Counted from the stretch's first letter, positions 40,406 through 51,563 are shown. The stretch: DNA of 64,000 nt from Phascolomyces articulosus (GCA_025677815.1 JAIXMP010000003.1:496001-560000); one strand, 5' to 3'. The notes: generated by a model from the letters alone, not told the origin. A program made the numbers and translations.

Positions 40406-40672
40406 TTCTTTTTTTTTTTTTTTGATTTAGTTTTGTGTTGGAAACAAAAGGAAAGAAGAAGAAAGAAGTTTATATAAATATATATAAAAGATGATAAGAT
40501 TATTATAGCACATCGGGAAATTCTATTGATTGGACCACAAAGGAGAAAAGTTCAACCGCATGCCGTGCTTGAGTTATTTACGCCATGCCAAACCAAAATA
40601 AATTATAAGTCACAGTTTAAAAATGTTTATTGGTTTTAGGTGATCCCCCCCCCTTTTCTAAGTATCAACAAA
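40406..40672. promoter_or_regulatory. Short divergent promoter (CDF zinc transporter / bL34m)
   Basis: 267 bases separate the divergent starts. The side next to the CDF gene has a T run (40411-40423). A C run (40646-40653) and a CT-rich leader precede bL34m. No zinc-responsive element could be named by eye. Shared regulation is possible but unproven. Confidence 0.45.
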
Positions 40673-41096
40673 ATGTCATTATTCAATCGTTTATGTTCCT
40701 TGGTGCCAATTCGCATGGCATCCGCCATGCCTTTATCTTCAGCATCCACAACTATGGCACGACCTAGTATGCTTACCGGTTTAACTTCGACGTAAACATT
40801 CTTTTATATTTCTTTTTATATATTGAAGACTTTTTGGAATTAACTAATTATGTTTTTTGACATGATTTCCTTCTCTCCTTATCCACGCAATCTATTTTTA
40901 TAGTACAACTACACCATTGGGTGCTGTAAACCCTTTTGCAACACAAATGCGTTTTGTTACTTATGGTAATACATTCCAACCATCCAATTTGGTCCGTAAA
41001 AGACGCCATGGCTTCCTTTCTCGTATGACAACAAAGAACGGTCGCCGTGTTATCGCTAGACGTCGTGCTAAGGGTAGAAAGAATTTATCTCACTAA
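40673..41096 (+). CDS. MRPL34: Mitochondrial large-subunit ribosomal protein bL34m
   Basis: Small basic protein of the mitoribosome large subunit. Exons 40673-40791 and 40904-41096 join to 103 residues. The N-terminal ~55 residues are Ser/Thr/Met-rich without acidic residues, a typical presequence. The mature part starts near [20 protein letters not shown] and continues [20 protein letters not shown], the bacterial L34 signature, ending KNLSH. The match to L34 spans the entire ~46-residue domain. Confidence 0.96.
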
Positions 41097-41440
41097 AAAA
41101 AGAACTCTAACACCTCCAATCCTAATACAACATGACAACAACAACATATCAACCTTTTTCACTTGAAAACATACGTTATACAATGCATAATCCTCTTCCT
41201 TTTTTTCTTGCACACTACATACATACACGACTTTTTTTTTGTACATTTTGATTATTATATTATTTTAGAAAAACAAAAAGTAAAACAAGCTTTTATATAT
41301 CTTATTTACAAAAAACAACTACAACAAAAAAAAATCTATTACTATGAGGATTACTTTTTTTCTAGAATGAATGAAGGGGGATATGAGTACAACATATTGA
41401 TAATGAAAATAGTCTATTGATGGATGAAGTGAAAGGATGA

Positions 41441-42970
41441 TCAAGGAATACCAGCCTCATCCAATGCATTTTGAACTACTTGTCGAATGGAACGAGATGA
41501 ATCACGCATTTGATCCATTAGATGACGACGGAAATCACGTCCTTTTTTTCCGGCATAGAGCATTGTTAATGGTTTAGTGAGGATGGTAAGTGGTGGTACT
41601 CGAACTTGTTCCATTTGATATACGGATCTTGATGGTAAAGATTCAGCATAGTCTATATTATTCCAAAAAAAAAAAAAAAAAAAAAAAAAAACGGGGGTAT
41701 CGTATAACTGTATGAGAGATCATTTATCTGCTGATAAATGGTTGGAAAATGGGTATATGAATTACCTAAGTACTCGGAAATGATGGATCGGGCGGATTTT
41801 AGCTCATGTTCCGGGATTTCGTAAATATCTATATATTAAGTAGATTAGGAAAACGAAATCATTCCATTTGGGATATATTTTTATTATTTACCTCGATCCA
41901 TGTTTTGTAAAAACAATGGGTTATCCATAACTATAGAATACAATGTTAAATAATTAGACTAAATAAACCAGTAGATAGTTATGCTTCTCCAGGATAACGA
42001 GATTTACCTTTTCTTCCAATCATGCACCCATCCACACGTTCTAATGCCTTAGAAATTTCATCAGTTTCTGTAAATCCACCATTTATACTAATTGGCATTT
42101 CGGGAAATTTCTCGGCAAGCTCATATACTCGATCATAATTCAAAGGAGGTATAGATCGATTTTGTTTTGGTGATAATCCTTTTAATAAACATTTTCGAGC
42201 ATGTAAAATTAAATGGGGTAGTGGTCGAGATGTACTATTGCAGGTATCCACCTATATATATATATATATATCAGCATTATTATGATCCATCACCATATAT
42301 TTATATATTACAATGAAAGAAAAAAAACTTACAAAATCATGAAGAAACTCAAATGAATCAAGATTATCCACTCCTAGTCGACATTTTACAGTAACAGGGA
42401 TAGATACAGCTTCTTGCATAGCACTCATCACATTGGCTACCACGTCTGGTGATTTCATTAATACAGCTCCAAATTGACCACTTTGAACTGCTTTACTTGG
42501 ACACCCAACATTAATATTGACTTCAGCATAACCCTGTTCCTGTAAAATTTTAGCTGCCTTTGCCATATTTTCAGGGTTTGACCCTCCAAGCTGAACAATG
42601 ACATTAGGTCGAGGAGGACCTATAAATGCTTCCAAATGAGATTGGTGCGTAATAATGGCCTGATCGAAATGCATCTCGGTATAATAGGCATAGCGATCTC
42701 CGGAAATGATGTGCAACAATTCTAAAAAGTGCTGCATTTACATAGTCGTACATCAATGAGTTTTTTTTTTCTTAAATGGATCTACTTTGATTTTTAACAC
42801 ATTCAGGAACCACACAAACTCTTCTTTTTTTCGAAAAGAAATCAACTTACAGGTGTTGAAATGTCTACCATAGGTGCAATACTAATGGGATATTTAAGTC
42901 GTTGCTTTTCTTGTGCTATCATTGTCATGAATGATCTTTTGGTGATGGAAATACCGTTTCGTAGAAACAT
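41441..42970 (-). CDS. DusA-type tRNA-dihydrouridine synthase
   Basis: FMN/NADPH enzyme reducing uridine in the tRNA D-loop. Six exons join in phase: 42970-42851, 42731-42333, 42251-42008, 41930-41892, 41828-41766, 41652-41441; 358 residues. It follows bacterial DusA along its length: PISIAPMVDISTPHFLELLH, YYTEM, VQLGGSNPENMAKAAKI, the catalytic Cys117 in NINVGCPSKAVQSGQFGA, VTVKCRLGVDNLDSFEFL, LILHARKCLLKGLSPKQNR, PISINGGF and GCMIGRK. The usual fungal enzymes are Dus1-4, so this type is notable. The basic start MFLRNGISITKRSFMTM could be a mitochondrial presequence. A 27-base A run sits in the last intron. Convergent with bL34m (344-base gap). Confidence 0.93.
41665..41691. repeat. A27 run in last intron of the DusA-type gene
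   Basis: 27 consecutive A on the plus strand. On the gene's minus strand it is a T27 tract inside the last intron (41653-41765), about 13 bases before the acceptor of the final exon. Confidence 0.95.
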
Positions 42971-43181
42971 TACTCAATCTTCGACATTGTATTGGTTCGG
43001 CTGAAATTATAATTTTTTTTCTTCTGGATACACCGAAACAAAAAAATGCACAGGTCATCCACTAACTATCCGCATATTTTTAAGAATTGAATATGTACAC
43101 CATTTTCTTGGCTATATATCAAATACTTTTTTATGCATTATATATAGTGAAATTGTAAATTCTCGAACATCCAGCTATTTA

Positions 43182-44894
43182 TTATTGGACATGATCATAT
43201 TTTGGAACATACTTTTCTAATTCTTGTTTTTGCTCTTGGGTAATTGGAGCATGAGAGAAAGTGCACTTGTCACTATTGGCACAGCTACCCCGAATATGAA
43301 AAAATGTGCAAGACTTGATGTTATTTGTTTCTTCTAATGGTCCAACACTTGATTTAAATTTTTCCAAATCATCTTCGTCAAGATAGTCATGAGAAAATAA
43401 GCATTCTTCACCATTCGTACAAAATCCTTTGAGATGGTAGTATTTGCATGGCCCGGTTAATAAATGAAGACGTCGACGTAAATCTTGATCCAATGGGGCA
43501 TGGGAATATGGACAACTGGAACCAGTATCACATTTCCCAGTCAAGTGAAAAAATCTACATGGTTCGATACTTAAATCCTAAAAAAAAAATTTAAAAAAAT
43601 TAGTATCTATGATACTGTAGCAAATAATCCCTTTTCTCTCATTTTATAAATGGATAATGCGTATTTTTACTTACATGACTAAAATTACAGTCATCGCCTT
43701 TGTTACATGATCCAGTTTTGAAATGACGGCATACCATTCGAAACGAGTCGCCCTCGTGTAAGAATCGACAGAAACGACCCTACATAATCATACATTATAT
43801 TAATATCCATCAGTCAATAACCCATGACACTACAACACATTTCATCATTTACATACCTCTTTACATTTCCCTGCCTTGTAAAATCGACATGGTACTCGTT
43901 TATTTAATGGTGATAAATCTTTACTTCTGGGCTCTTTGCCTGGATATCTTTTTAATCTTTTTGTTTGTTGATTTTGCGTTGAATTTTGGTTAATCGTATT
44001 TGAAGAGATAGCTGCTTCACGGTAGATATCTTGCACTATTCTTTGGTGTCCTGGATCCCTACCTAACACTATATAAAAAACAACAAATTCATTTAATATC
44101 ATACTAGATCATCTTTTTCTTCCAATAAATAAAAAGATATATTTACTTTGATTGGCTACGGTCCAAATATCTGGTGTATTCGAAGAATTACGAATGGATG
44201 GAGTTTGATCATTATGTTTGTTTAAGGACGGTTTCTGGTCTTGTTGGTTTTGACCAGATTTCGATTTATTACCACGGCGTTTTTTTGCTTTTTTATGTTT
44301 TGCAGATATGTCATCAGTACCATAAAATGCTTCAAGTGCATCATAATCGCTGTTATCTCTTTTTCGTTTTTGTTGTTTCTTTTTTTTGAGCGTTTTTTCA
44401 GTTTCCATCGTTTCTGCTTTTGGAGAGGGTATGACTATAGGTAGTGTCGATCTTGTTTGCGATTGTGTTGTTACATTATCTAACAGTTGAGCCAAGAATT
44501 CTCGGTTGTCTTCGGGATCGTTACTTTTAGTTGCTGGTGGTGGAGGTTGCTTAAGCATTGTTGAAGGGTTACTGTTATCACTTACATTAGTTAATAATGA
44601 TTCTTTGCGATCCACTTTATGATTTACTAAATTATTGCATTGCTCTGTTGATTTCATATTATTGGTTGTAGTAGCGGTAAGAAGAGTGACGGCATTCTTG
44701 GGTTGATCAGATTTTGAATCGGATCGTGCAGTCTGCGCGTTTGACAGATTCGGTACAACTGAAGGAATGCAGCTTCCTGAGGTCGACGATTCGTTAGATC
44801 TTTTTGTAATCAGTGCTGTAACATTTTCTTGCGTAGTTGCCGTTTCAAGAAGACCAAGCAAAAAACTATTGTTCTGCTTTTCTGAAGACGCCAT
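43182..44894 (-). CDS. Five-finger CCCH protein, ZC3H4/6/8-like
   Basis: Predicted nuclear RNA-binding protein. Four exons join in phase: 44894-44147, 44068-43857, 43779-43675, 43577-43182; 486 residues. The N-terminal ~250 residues are polar and Ser/Asn/Gln-rich, with a basic KKKKQQKRKRDN patch. Five fingers follow. The first two have C-x7-C-x5-C-x3-H spacing (CRFYKAGKCKEGRFCRFLH, CRHFKTGSCNKGDDCNFSH). The last three have C-x8-C-x5-C-x3-H (CRFFHLTGKCDTGSSCPYSH and two similar). Introns fall between fingers 1 and 2 parts and after finger 2. ZC3H4/6 proteins and CPSF30 are the nearest types I can name; the long disordered N terminus favours ZC3H4/6. The function is uncertain. Confidence 0.87.
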
Positions 44895-45178
44895 ATCAAT
44901 GTCAAAGAAAAGAAAAAAAAAAAAAAAGAAATGGGCAGTTAAAAAAAATAAAGCTGCAGATTAAAATAATGTTTCGCAGTACAATTTCTTAAGTTTTCCG
45001 CTGTATCAAAACTGCAGTTTTAAGAGCGTCCCACAAAAAAAAAAGTAAGCTTTATTCAGGAGATGATAACAAATAACAATAGTAATACAAGGAAGTATAG
45101 AAACAATTTATGACGAATAATAAGTTTATTCAAAAAGCTATACAATATTGATAACTATGAGTAAGGGCCAAGATATGA

Positions 45179-47108
45179 TTAAGAGATGGTAGCAGTGATT
45201 TCTTCACCAGCATTATAACCGAAACCAATCTGTTCCTTTTCTTGATCATAAATCATATAAAATGGATTGGTGAATGCTGTACCGAGTAACCAGTTAGGGG
45301 TATCAAGAGTAAGATGTTTAACATAACTACGGCAATCTTGACTTCTTTCAGAAACAGGTTTGATCCAATCTGTTGGTTTCAATGTTGCTTTGTTACCCGA
45401 ACCAAAAGTAAATTGTAAATCGGGAGTATTGCTGGTTTCGGAACAAGGTAATTGATAGAATCCACTTTGTTCATCATAAGTAGCACCAATTTGATCATGT
45501 AAAGCTTTTGCTTCTTCTTTGGGAGCATGGATATATCGAGAATTTGAATAGAATTGTGCAAAGCGACCTTGAGTGTCAATTTGAGTATCACCCAAAGTAA
45601 CAGAATTAAAGGCCAATTTCCAGAAACGGTCGTTGCCACATTCTTCTTCGGATGGCAATGGAACGTAGACGGGATCACCTTGGATCAAATTATCGTCGAT
45701 ACCACCAATAATACAATAGGCAGGGAAATTATTGTCACGTTTCTTTTTGTCAGGATTATATCTACCTCGTTTTCCAACACGGACACCCATTTGTCTGGCT
45801 GCACCACCAATTTGACGAACATTATCACGTTTAAGTACTGTAAAAGTTATGGTAATATTAGTATTAATATCACCATCACCAATAGGTATATATGAAATAT
45901 TAATATATTGAGTTTACATATAATACTAATACTTACATCCTCGTCTTTCTAAATCTTTTTTTTTTCAAAAAAGGAAGAACAATGTTAATAAGAGTTTGAT
46001 GTACATATTATAGATACAAATATATATATATACTTAATACCCCTTAAAGCACGCTTGTACAAGAAATCAGTAGCATTAATACCACTGGCACCACCAAAGC
46101 CAAAGGCACCAACTAAATTTTAAAAGCAATTTTATATATTAGAAATTGAATACTTGCTAATTCTGAAGATTATTGCATAGTTGGGAATAATCAAACGATA
46201 ATATATAACGAATACATACGATATCCATCAGCGCCATCAAACCCATCAACCTTATATCCAGCACCAATGGAGATTTGCTCAAATACCATGTCGAAACGGT
46301 AGAAGCCAAAATTTTCCTAACAGCATAGATAGTTCATAGAAATGGTTGAAAAAAATTATACCATGAATCATAATAAAAATTGGTTGGATAAGCAATATTT
46401 TGATTATAAAAGGCTCGAGAAAGAAGCGTATCAACTTACTGAGTAAAGGTCAAGAGTGGCACATTTTCCATCTTCATATTTAAGTTCAACAGGCTTGTGC
46501 TTAAGTTTTTTTGCAGTTTCAGAATCGCCCGGATTATAAAGCTTTTGGCCTTCACAGTTTTGACTTGTACACTATTTTTTAAATAATCACATTAGTTTTT
46601 AAAAGGAGAAATACCTAATATTGTGGTAGAAAGATATAATCAAAATTGCGTTTTACTTTATTAGATGGGACCCATGCCAATCCATTGCCAGTATCCAAAG
46701 TAACCTCAAAGAGCTCTGCCGGTTCGCCTATATACCACGCAAAATAGATTGGGTTAATAAATCTGTCTACTGCTACCAACTAATGGTTAATATATTATTC
46801 ATTTATCAGTATGATAATCTACCGATCTCAACAAAATTCGTAAGCTATAAAATTGTAAGCGTTGATTGCAGTCGATATATTGTTAATATAGATACTTGGT
46901 ACTAAGGTTTCACTACAACGATGATGGTAGTCAATGACAAAATAATGCTTACCAAACCATCGCGGTAACCCATGGGAATTACTGTTACTTGTGCACCATC
47001 ATTTTCACGTTTTCGAATAATTGGAGCTTCAGGAAGACCACTGACTTGCTGGGTTACAACTATCGACAATGAAAGTAACATAAAACATATGTTAAAAGAC
47101 AACTTCAT
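45179..47108 (-). CDS. Secreted aspartic-protease paralogue A, second catalytic motif lost
   Basis: Pepsin-fold (A1) protein. Eight exons join in phase: 47108-46953, 46844-46823, 46727-46657, 46571-46440, 46316-46220, 46112-46041, 45954-45937, 45837-45179; 408 residues. Signal peptide at about 1-24; a dibasic RKR at 32-34 may be a Kex2 site, leaving an unusually short propeptide. The first active-site motif is LDTGNGLAWVPS (Asp71; Asn where Ser/Thr is usual). CIIGGIDDNLIQGDPVYVPLP and FWKLAFNSVTLGDTQI are in their usual places. Where the second DTG should be, the sequence is QFYSNSRYIHAP (Ser287-Asn-Ser289). The end NWLLGTAFTNPFYMIYDQ matches the A1 C terminus. Without the second Asp no normal catalysis is expected, so it may be a binding protein or decoy. 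Confidence 0.9.
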
Positions 47109-48208
47109 GTTGTTATAAAAATGTAGATAAAAAGAGAATGAAAATAGTAAATAAAAGAAGTATGTTTATAATGTAACAAGTATAAAAGAAAAACATTGAA
47201 GCTATTTATATAGCCTTTGTTTGACTCTTGGATTTATCTACGGCGTCTTCACTTTTACATGTCTGTTGTATAAAAATAACTTGTCATGTTGTGATTTTTG
47301 ATAATGAAAAGTCCTGGGAACAACCATAATCACTCCAGCCTAAAAATAAAATAAGTTTGGCTTAGCGAGATTTGGTTATATGTATACCAGGTATAACGAA
47401 AGATATCTATGGTTTTGTAGGCGCAGCTATGGTCCTAATTTGGGTAAAGGAACAAGATGTAACCTTGAAGAACCGTACTGTATAAGGAAATAGACACAAA
47501 TGGCGGATGAAGATAAAGCAAAAATGTATTATACATTTTTATGGAATGGTATTTGTTGACAAAACCTGAGTAGTGGAAACGGAATATACCAAAATCACAA
47601 ATGTTTTATTAATAACTGACATGGTAATACATACAAATGTATACATACTATACTTTAGTATTTAATCATAGTATACTTTTAAACTTGCTATCTATGTATA
47701 AATAATTTCTCAGCCATGCATAACTCTGGCCATTCCCAGTAACATAGTTTTTTTTATCAAAGAGGAATGGACACATGGTGCACTTTATTTTGATCAGCGA
47801 GTACCCTTTGGCTGATGGAATCTAAATAAAATAATACTCACCACCGACGATATATACATATTTAAGTCATTCTTGCATAAGTATCCCCAAAAAGAAAGAG
47901 ATTAACAGATACATAGTATATCAAAAACTTGTATTTATGGCTATATTAATTAAAGGTATACGGTAATGTATAGTAGTTGATACAGAAACACACAATAGAA
48001 AATTTATTATAATTTATGTAGTTTCAATTTTTATATAAACAGAGGGCAATATGATAGAATACAATATATTGGGAAATAATACAAGGATCAAGCCATTTTA
48101 TAATAAGTACTAAGAACTAGAAAAAGGAAAAGAACCAGGAAAAGGTTGTATAAAATTATACAATTGCTAGTAATAATTACGATTGAGGATTATAAATCAT
48201 TATATACT
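47109..48208. promoter_or_regulatory. Spacer between protease paralogues, with promoter of copy A
   Basis: No gene seen. A TATA-box-like TATATAAATA (minus strand, 47204-47213) lies about 100 bases upstream of the copy A ATG. A CTGGGAACAAC word near 47313-47323 resembles CTTGGGAATAAC at 50399-50410 upstream of copy B, a possible shared promoter element. The remainder is AT-rich. Confidence 0.5.
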
Positions 48209-49834
48209 TTAAGAAATAGTTGCGGTAATTTCTTCACCAGCATTATAACCGAAACCAATCTGTTCCTTTACTTGATCATAAATCATATAAAATGGATTGG
48301 TGAATGCTGTACCGAGTAACCAGTTAGGGGTATCAAGAGTAAGATGTTTAACATAACTACGGCAGTCTTGACTTCCTTCAGAAACAGGTTTGATCCAATC
48401 TGTTGGTTTCAATGTTGCTTTGTTACCCGAACCAAAAGTAAATTGTAAATCGGGAGTATTGCTGGTTTCAGAACAAGGTAATTGATAGAATCCACTTTGT
48501 TCATCATAAGTAGCACCAATTTGATCATGTAAAGCTTTTGCTTCTTCTTTGGGAGCATGGATATATCGAGAATTTGAATAGAATTGTGCAAAGCGACCTT
48601 GAGTGTCAATTTGAGTATCACCCAAAGTAACAGAATTAAAGGCCAATTTCCAGAAACGGTCGTTGCCACATTCTTCTTCGGATGGCAATGGAACGTAGAC
48701 GGGATCACCTTGGATCAAATTATCGTCGATACCACCAATAATACAATAGGCAGGGAAATCATTGTCACGTTTCTTTTTGTCAGGTACATAACTACCTTGA
48801 TTTCCAACACGGACACCCATTTGTCTGGCTGCACCACCAACTTGCCGAACAGTGTCACGCTTAATTACTATATAGCAAAAAAAGATGATGGGTTAATTCA
48901 TTATTAATACCGTAACCAACAAGTTTATAAATATATATAGTGTTACTATTAATAAAAACGATGCTTACATCCTCGTCGTTCCAAGTCTATTAGTTTTTTA
49001 TAAAAAAAAAAAAAGTAAAAGAATAGTGTTAATTCCACTTAGTAGTCATTCAAAAAAATAAAGACTAATATATACCTCTTAAAGCACGTTTATGCAAATA
49101 ATCAGTAGCAGTAATGCCATTGGGACCACCGAAACCAAAGTTACCGACTATTTATATAAGTGATTATTTGTATTTATATACATGAATTAATGTTGTCAGT
49201 AAAAAATTATAGGTTTAGTATCTATTTGATATGTCTCGAGGAGATATACGTACGATATCCATCAACATCATCGAATCCTTCAATTTTATAACCACCACCA
49301 ATTGCAAGTGGGAAATCCATATCGAATTTGTAGAAACGAAGATTTTCCTAGCAACATGTATAAATATTTATTACAGCAACAGAAAGAAATTAGGACGAAA
49401 CAATAATATATATTGTTGTTAGAGAGACAGGAAGAAAAAGCTGGAAAAAACTTACAGAATATAGGTCAAGAGTGGCGCATTTTCCATCTTCATACTTTAT
49501 TTCGAGTGGTTTCAGGTCAAGTTTTTTTGAAGTATTAGATTCATCTGGGTTATAAAGATCTTGACCTTCACAGTTTTTACTTGTACACTATTTTTGAATT
49601 ATCCATTAGCATAAAAAATAGGTACAATTAACTATACCGCAAGATATCACTTTTTTTTTTTACCTTTGTAGAAGGAACCCAAGTCAACCCATTGCCAGTA
49701 TCCAGAGTAACTTCGAAAAGATGTTGTGGATCACCTATATACCAGATATATATATATATATATATATATATGATAAGTCATAGAATTAGCAATCGTCAAT
49801 AATCATACCCAGTGAATATTATTATCCTCTTTTC

Positions 49835-49880
<46 letters not shown>

Positions 49881-50216
49881 CAGTTTGAAATTTACCAAGC
49901 TCAATATAATTAGTAAGCTATATATATTATAATAAAGGATTAGCTCTGTTGAATTACTATGGTTTACTGTAAATTTGTAATTTTTATTGAGGATGATATT
50001 TACCAAACCATCTTGATAACCCATAGGAATCACTGTTACGGTTCCATTATCACTGGCACGCTTTCGAAGATAGGCAGCCGGAATAGCATCACGCTCCACT
50101 CTACTGAAAGAAGGGCCAGTGCCAGGATCTTGTCTGCTATCAGGAGTAGAGTATGCACCCTGTGCAGCTAATAATGATAATGCGGTTACTGAGAGACTCT
50201 TGACAGTAAACTTCAT
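48209..50216 (-). CDS. Secreted aspartic-protease paralogue B, second catalytic motif lost
   Basis: Tandem copy of the gene at 45179-47108 with the same eight-exon plan: 50216-50004, 49917-49896, 49734-49664, 49587-49456, 49347-49254, 49147-49076, 48986-48969, 48867-48209; 426 residues. The signal peptide ends near residue 23. The propeptide is longer than in copy A (dibasic RKR at 51-53). First motif LDTGNGLTWVPS (Asp90). Second motif again SNS (Ser305-Ser307) within FYSNSRYIHAP. The long last exon is almost identical to copy A over about 550 bases, whereas upstream exons differ at roughly a quarter of positions. Intron 2 carries both a (GTA) run and an AT run. Every exon keeps its phase, so the copy is under constraint or young. 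Confidence 0.9.
49746..49771. repeat. AT dinucleotide run in intron of protease B
   Basis: About 13 AT units, just inside the 3' part of intron 2 (49735-49895) of the minus-strand gene, next to the acceptor of exon 3. Confidence 0.9.
49835..49880. repeat. (GTA)15 trinucleotide run in intron of protease B
   Basis: Perfect GTA repeat of about 46 bases, reading TAC on the gene strand, in the 5' half of intron 2 of paralogue B. Copy A has no equivalent, so it expanded after duplication. Confidence 0.95.
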
Positions 50217-50317
50217 TGTGTTATTAAATTAGCAAGGAAAAAAATATAAGAGGAAAAAAAAATTGATGTAAGGCGTTTAGTTGAAAAAAGAAATAAATAA
50301 AAACGAAAAAAAAGAAC

Positions 50318-50330
50318 CCTTTATATATTT
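50318..50330 (-). promoter_or_regulatory. TATA-box-like element of protease B
   Basis: Minus-strand AATATATAAAGGG about 105 bases upstream of the copy B ATG. The equivalent box upstream of copy A (47204-47213) is at nearly the same distance, so the promoter seems to have been duplicated with the gene. Confidence 0.5.
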
Positions 50331-51133
50331 TTTTCAAGATGATCTTATATTTGTATAAAATGATACGTAAATCTATGTTATGATGTTAAGAAAAAAATCT
50401 TGGGAATAACAACAAATTAATAACTACTTAAGCCCAAAAAAAGTGAAGGCTCAGCTGTTAATGTGGTTTCGGATGTTGGCGCAGTTATAAGACGTAAAAA
50501 GAATAACATTTGTGTGTATACATTACACAAAAAAAAACAAAGAACAAAAAACGGCTATATGGCACGTAAAAAAAAAGCCAAACAAAAATATTTAAAATAC
50601 TCACACGTCAACCATCAAAATGATAAAATCATTTACTTTGGTGTCTTGTACTTTATACATTATATATTTAGCCTTAGCAAATAAATATAAGTTATTGCAT
50701 TGTCGTTAAATTTATATTTAATCCACTATATTGAGGATCTCATGCTATAAGAAAAAATATATAACTTTTGCGCATGCTGTACACAATGTAAATCCTAGTT
50801 TTCGGAATTGCTTGTTTCTCTTGTTTTTATTATCCAGAACCACTTTAGCGGCGCAGACCATTTTAGGCAACATGGCTTTGTATCTATTTTTAACTTAACA
50901 AAAATAAAAAGTCCCACATGATGCAGTATTTCTTGTATTTAAAAGTTTATTCTACAAGTATTAAATCCCGGAAAACACAAAAATGATGATTTCAATCTTA
51001 TGATTACTTATCATACTATGCTTTACTATACCATGTACAAAATTTCCACTACGTAGATTCGAAACATGCGTTCAATATTTATTATTAATAATTTATGATA
51101 TTTATTCTGATCTTTTTTTTTCTTGTCTACAGC

Positions 51134-51199
51134 AATGTTTCAAAAAATGTCACAAATGCTCCAGGGAGAAGACACACCAGGCATGAGAGCAATAGCATA
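51134..51199 (+). pseudogene. Short exon-like fragment
   Basis: After a TCTACAG acceptor-like site the plus strand reads FQKMSQMLQGEDTPGMR, then AIA and TAG. The M-x-Q-x-(4)-PG-(M/I)-R pattern recalls short motifs in Pex14-like peroxins, but this is too short to assign. A second plus-strand fragment at 52091-52156 (PEGGPYAAALQPTNTQQSQ, then ME and TGA) may belong to the same decayed gene. Confidence 0.2.
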
Positions 51200-51214
51200 G
51201 CTTGCTTTTGGGAT

Positions 51215-51563
51215 TCAACCATTACGTAGTAAAGCAATTGCATTACTTTTTTCTGGAAAAGAAATAATATTGTCATTGTCATGATTATTTATCCCACTTG
51301 GTGATGCACTTGATAATGAAGGTAAGGAAGATCTGTAAGTATCACAACAATATTGCGCCCATTTGAAAAAAGTTTCAGACGAGCCATTAGTACACACAGA
51401 GTTTTCGATTGTTTTCACCAGCCAACATTCTTCAACTCCCCCCCCCCAAAAAAAAAAGAAGAACCGCTACTTTCTGTGGATTGGCGCAAAAAGATTCTAC
51501 AACTCTACTCTGGGCTGCATGACCAGAATCACTTGGACAGTTATCCCAATATGACAATTTAGC
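51215..51563 (-). pseudogene. Candidate small gene broken at a C10A10 homopolymer
   Basis: On the minus strand the ATG at 51563 opens MAKLSYWDNCPSDSGHAAQS and continues coding-like to NPQK. A homopolymer (51438-51457: ten C then ten A on the plus strand) follows. Beyond it, one base out of frame, lies ECWLVKTIENSVCTNGSSET, then FFKWAQYCCDTYRSS and a TGA at 51215. Both halves have normal codon use and a repeated Cys/Trp content, so they look like one protein of roughly 115 residues. Either the homopolymer length is wrong in the assembly or the gene is genuinely frameshifted. No signal peptide is visible, and the family is unknown. Confidence 0.4.

Noticed and set aside
50463..50684. Lys-rich 73-codon frame upstream of protease B
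   Set aside because: Lies in the promoter region, composed of A-run lysines with no coding pattern.
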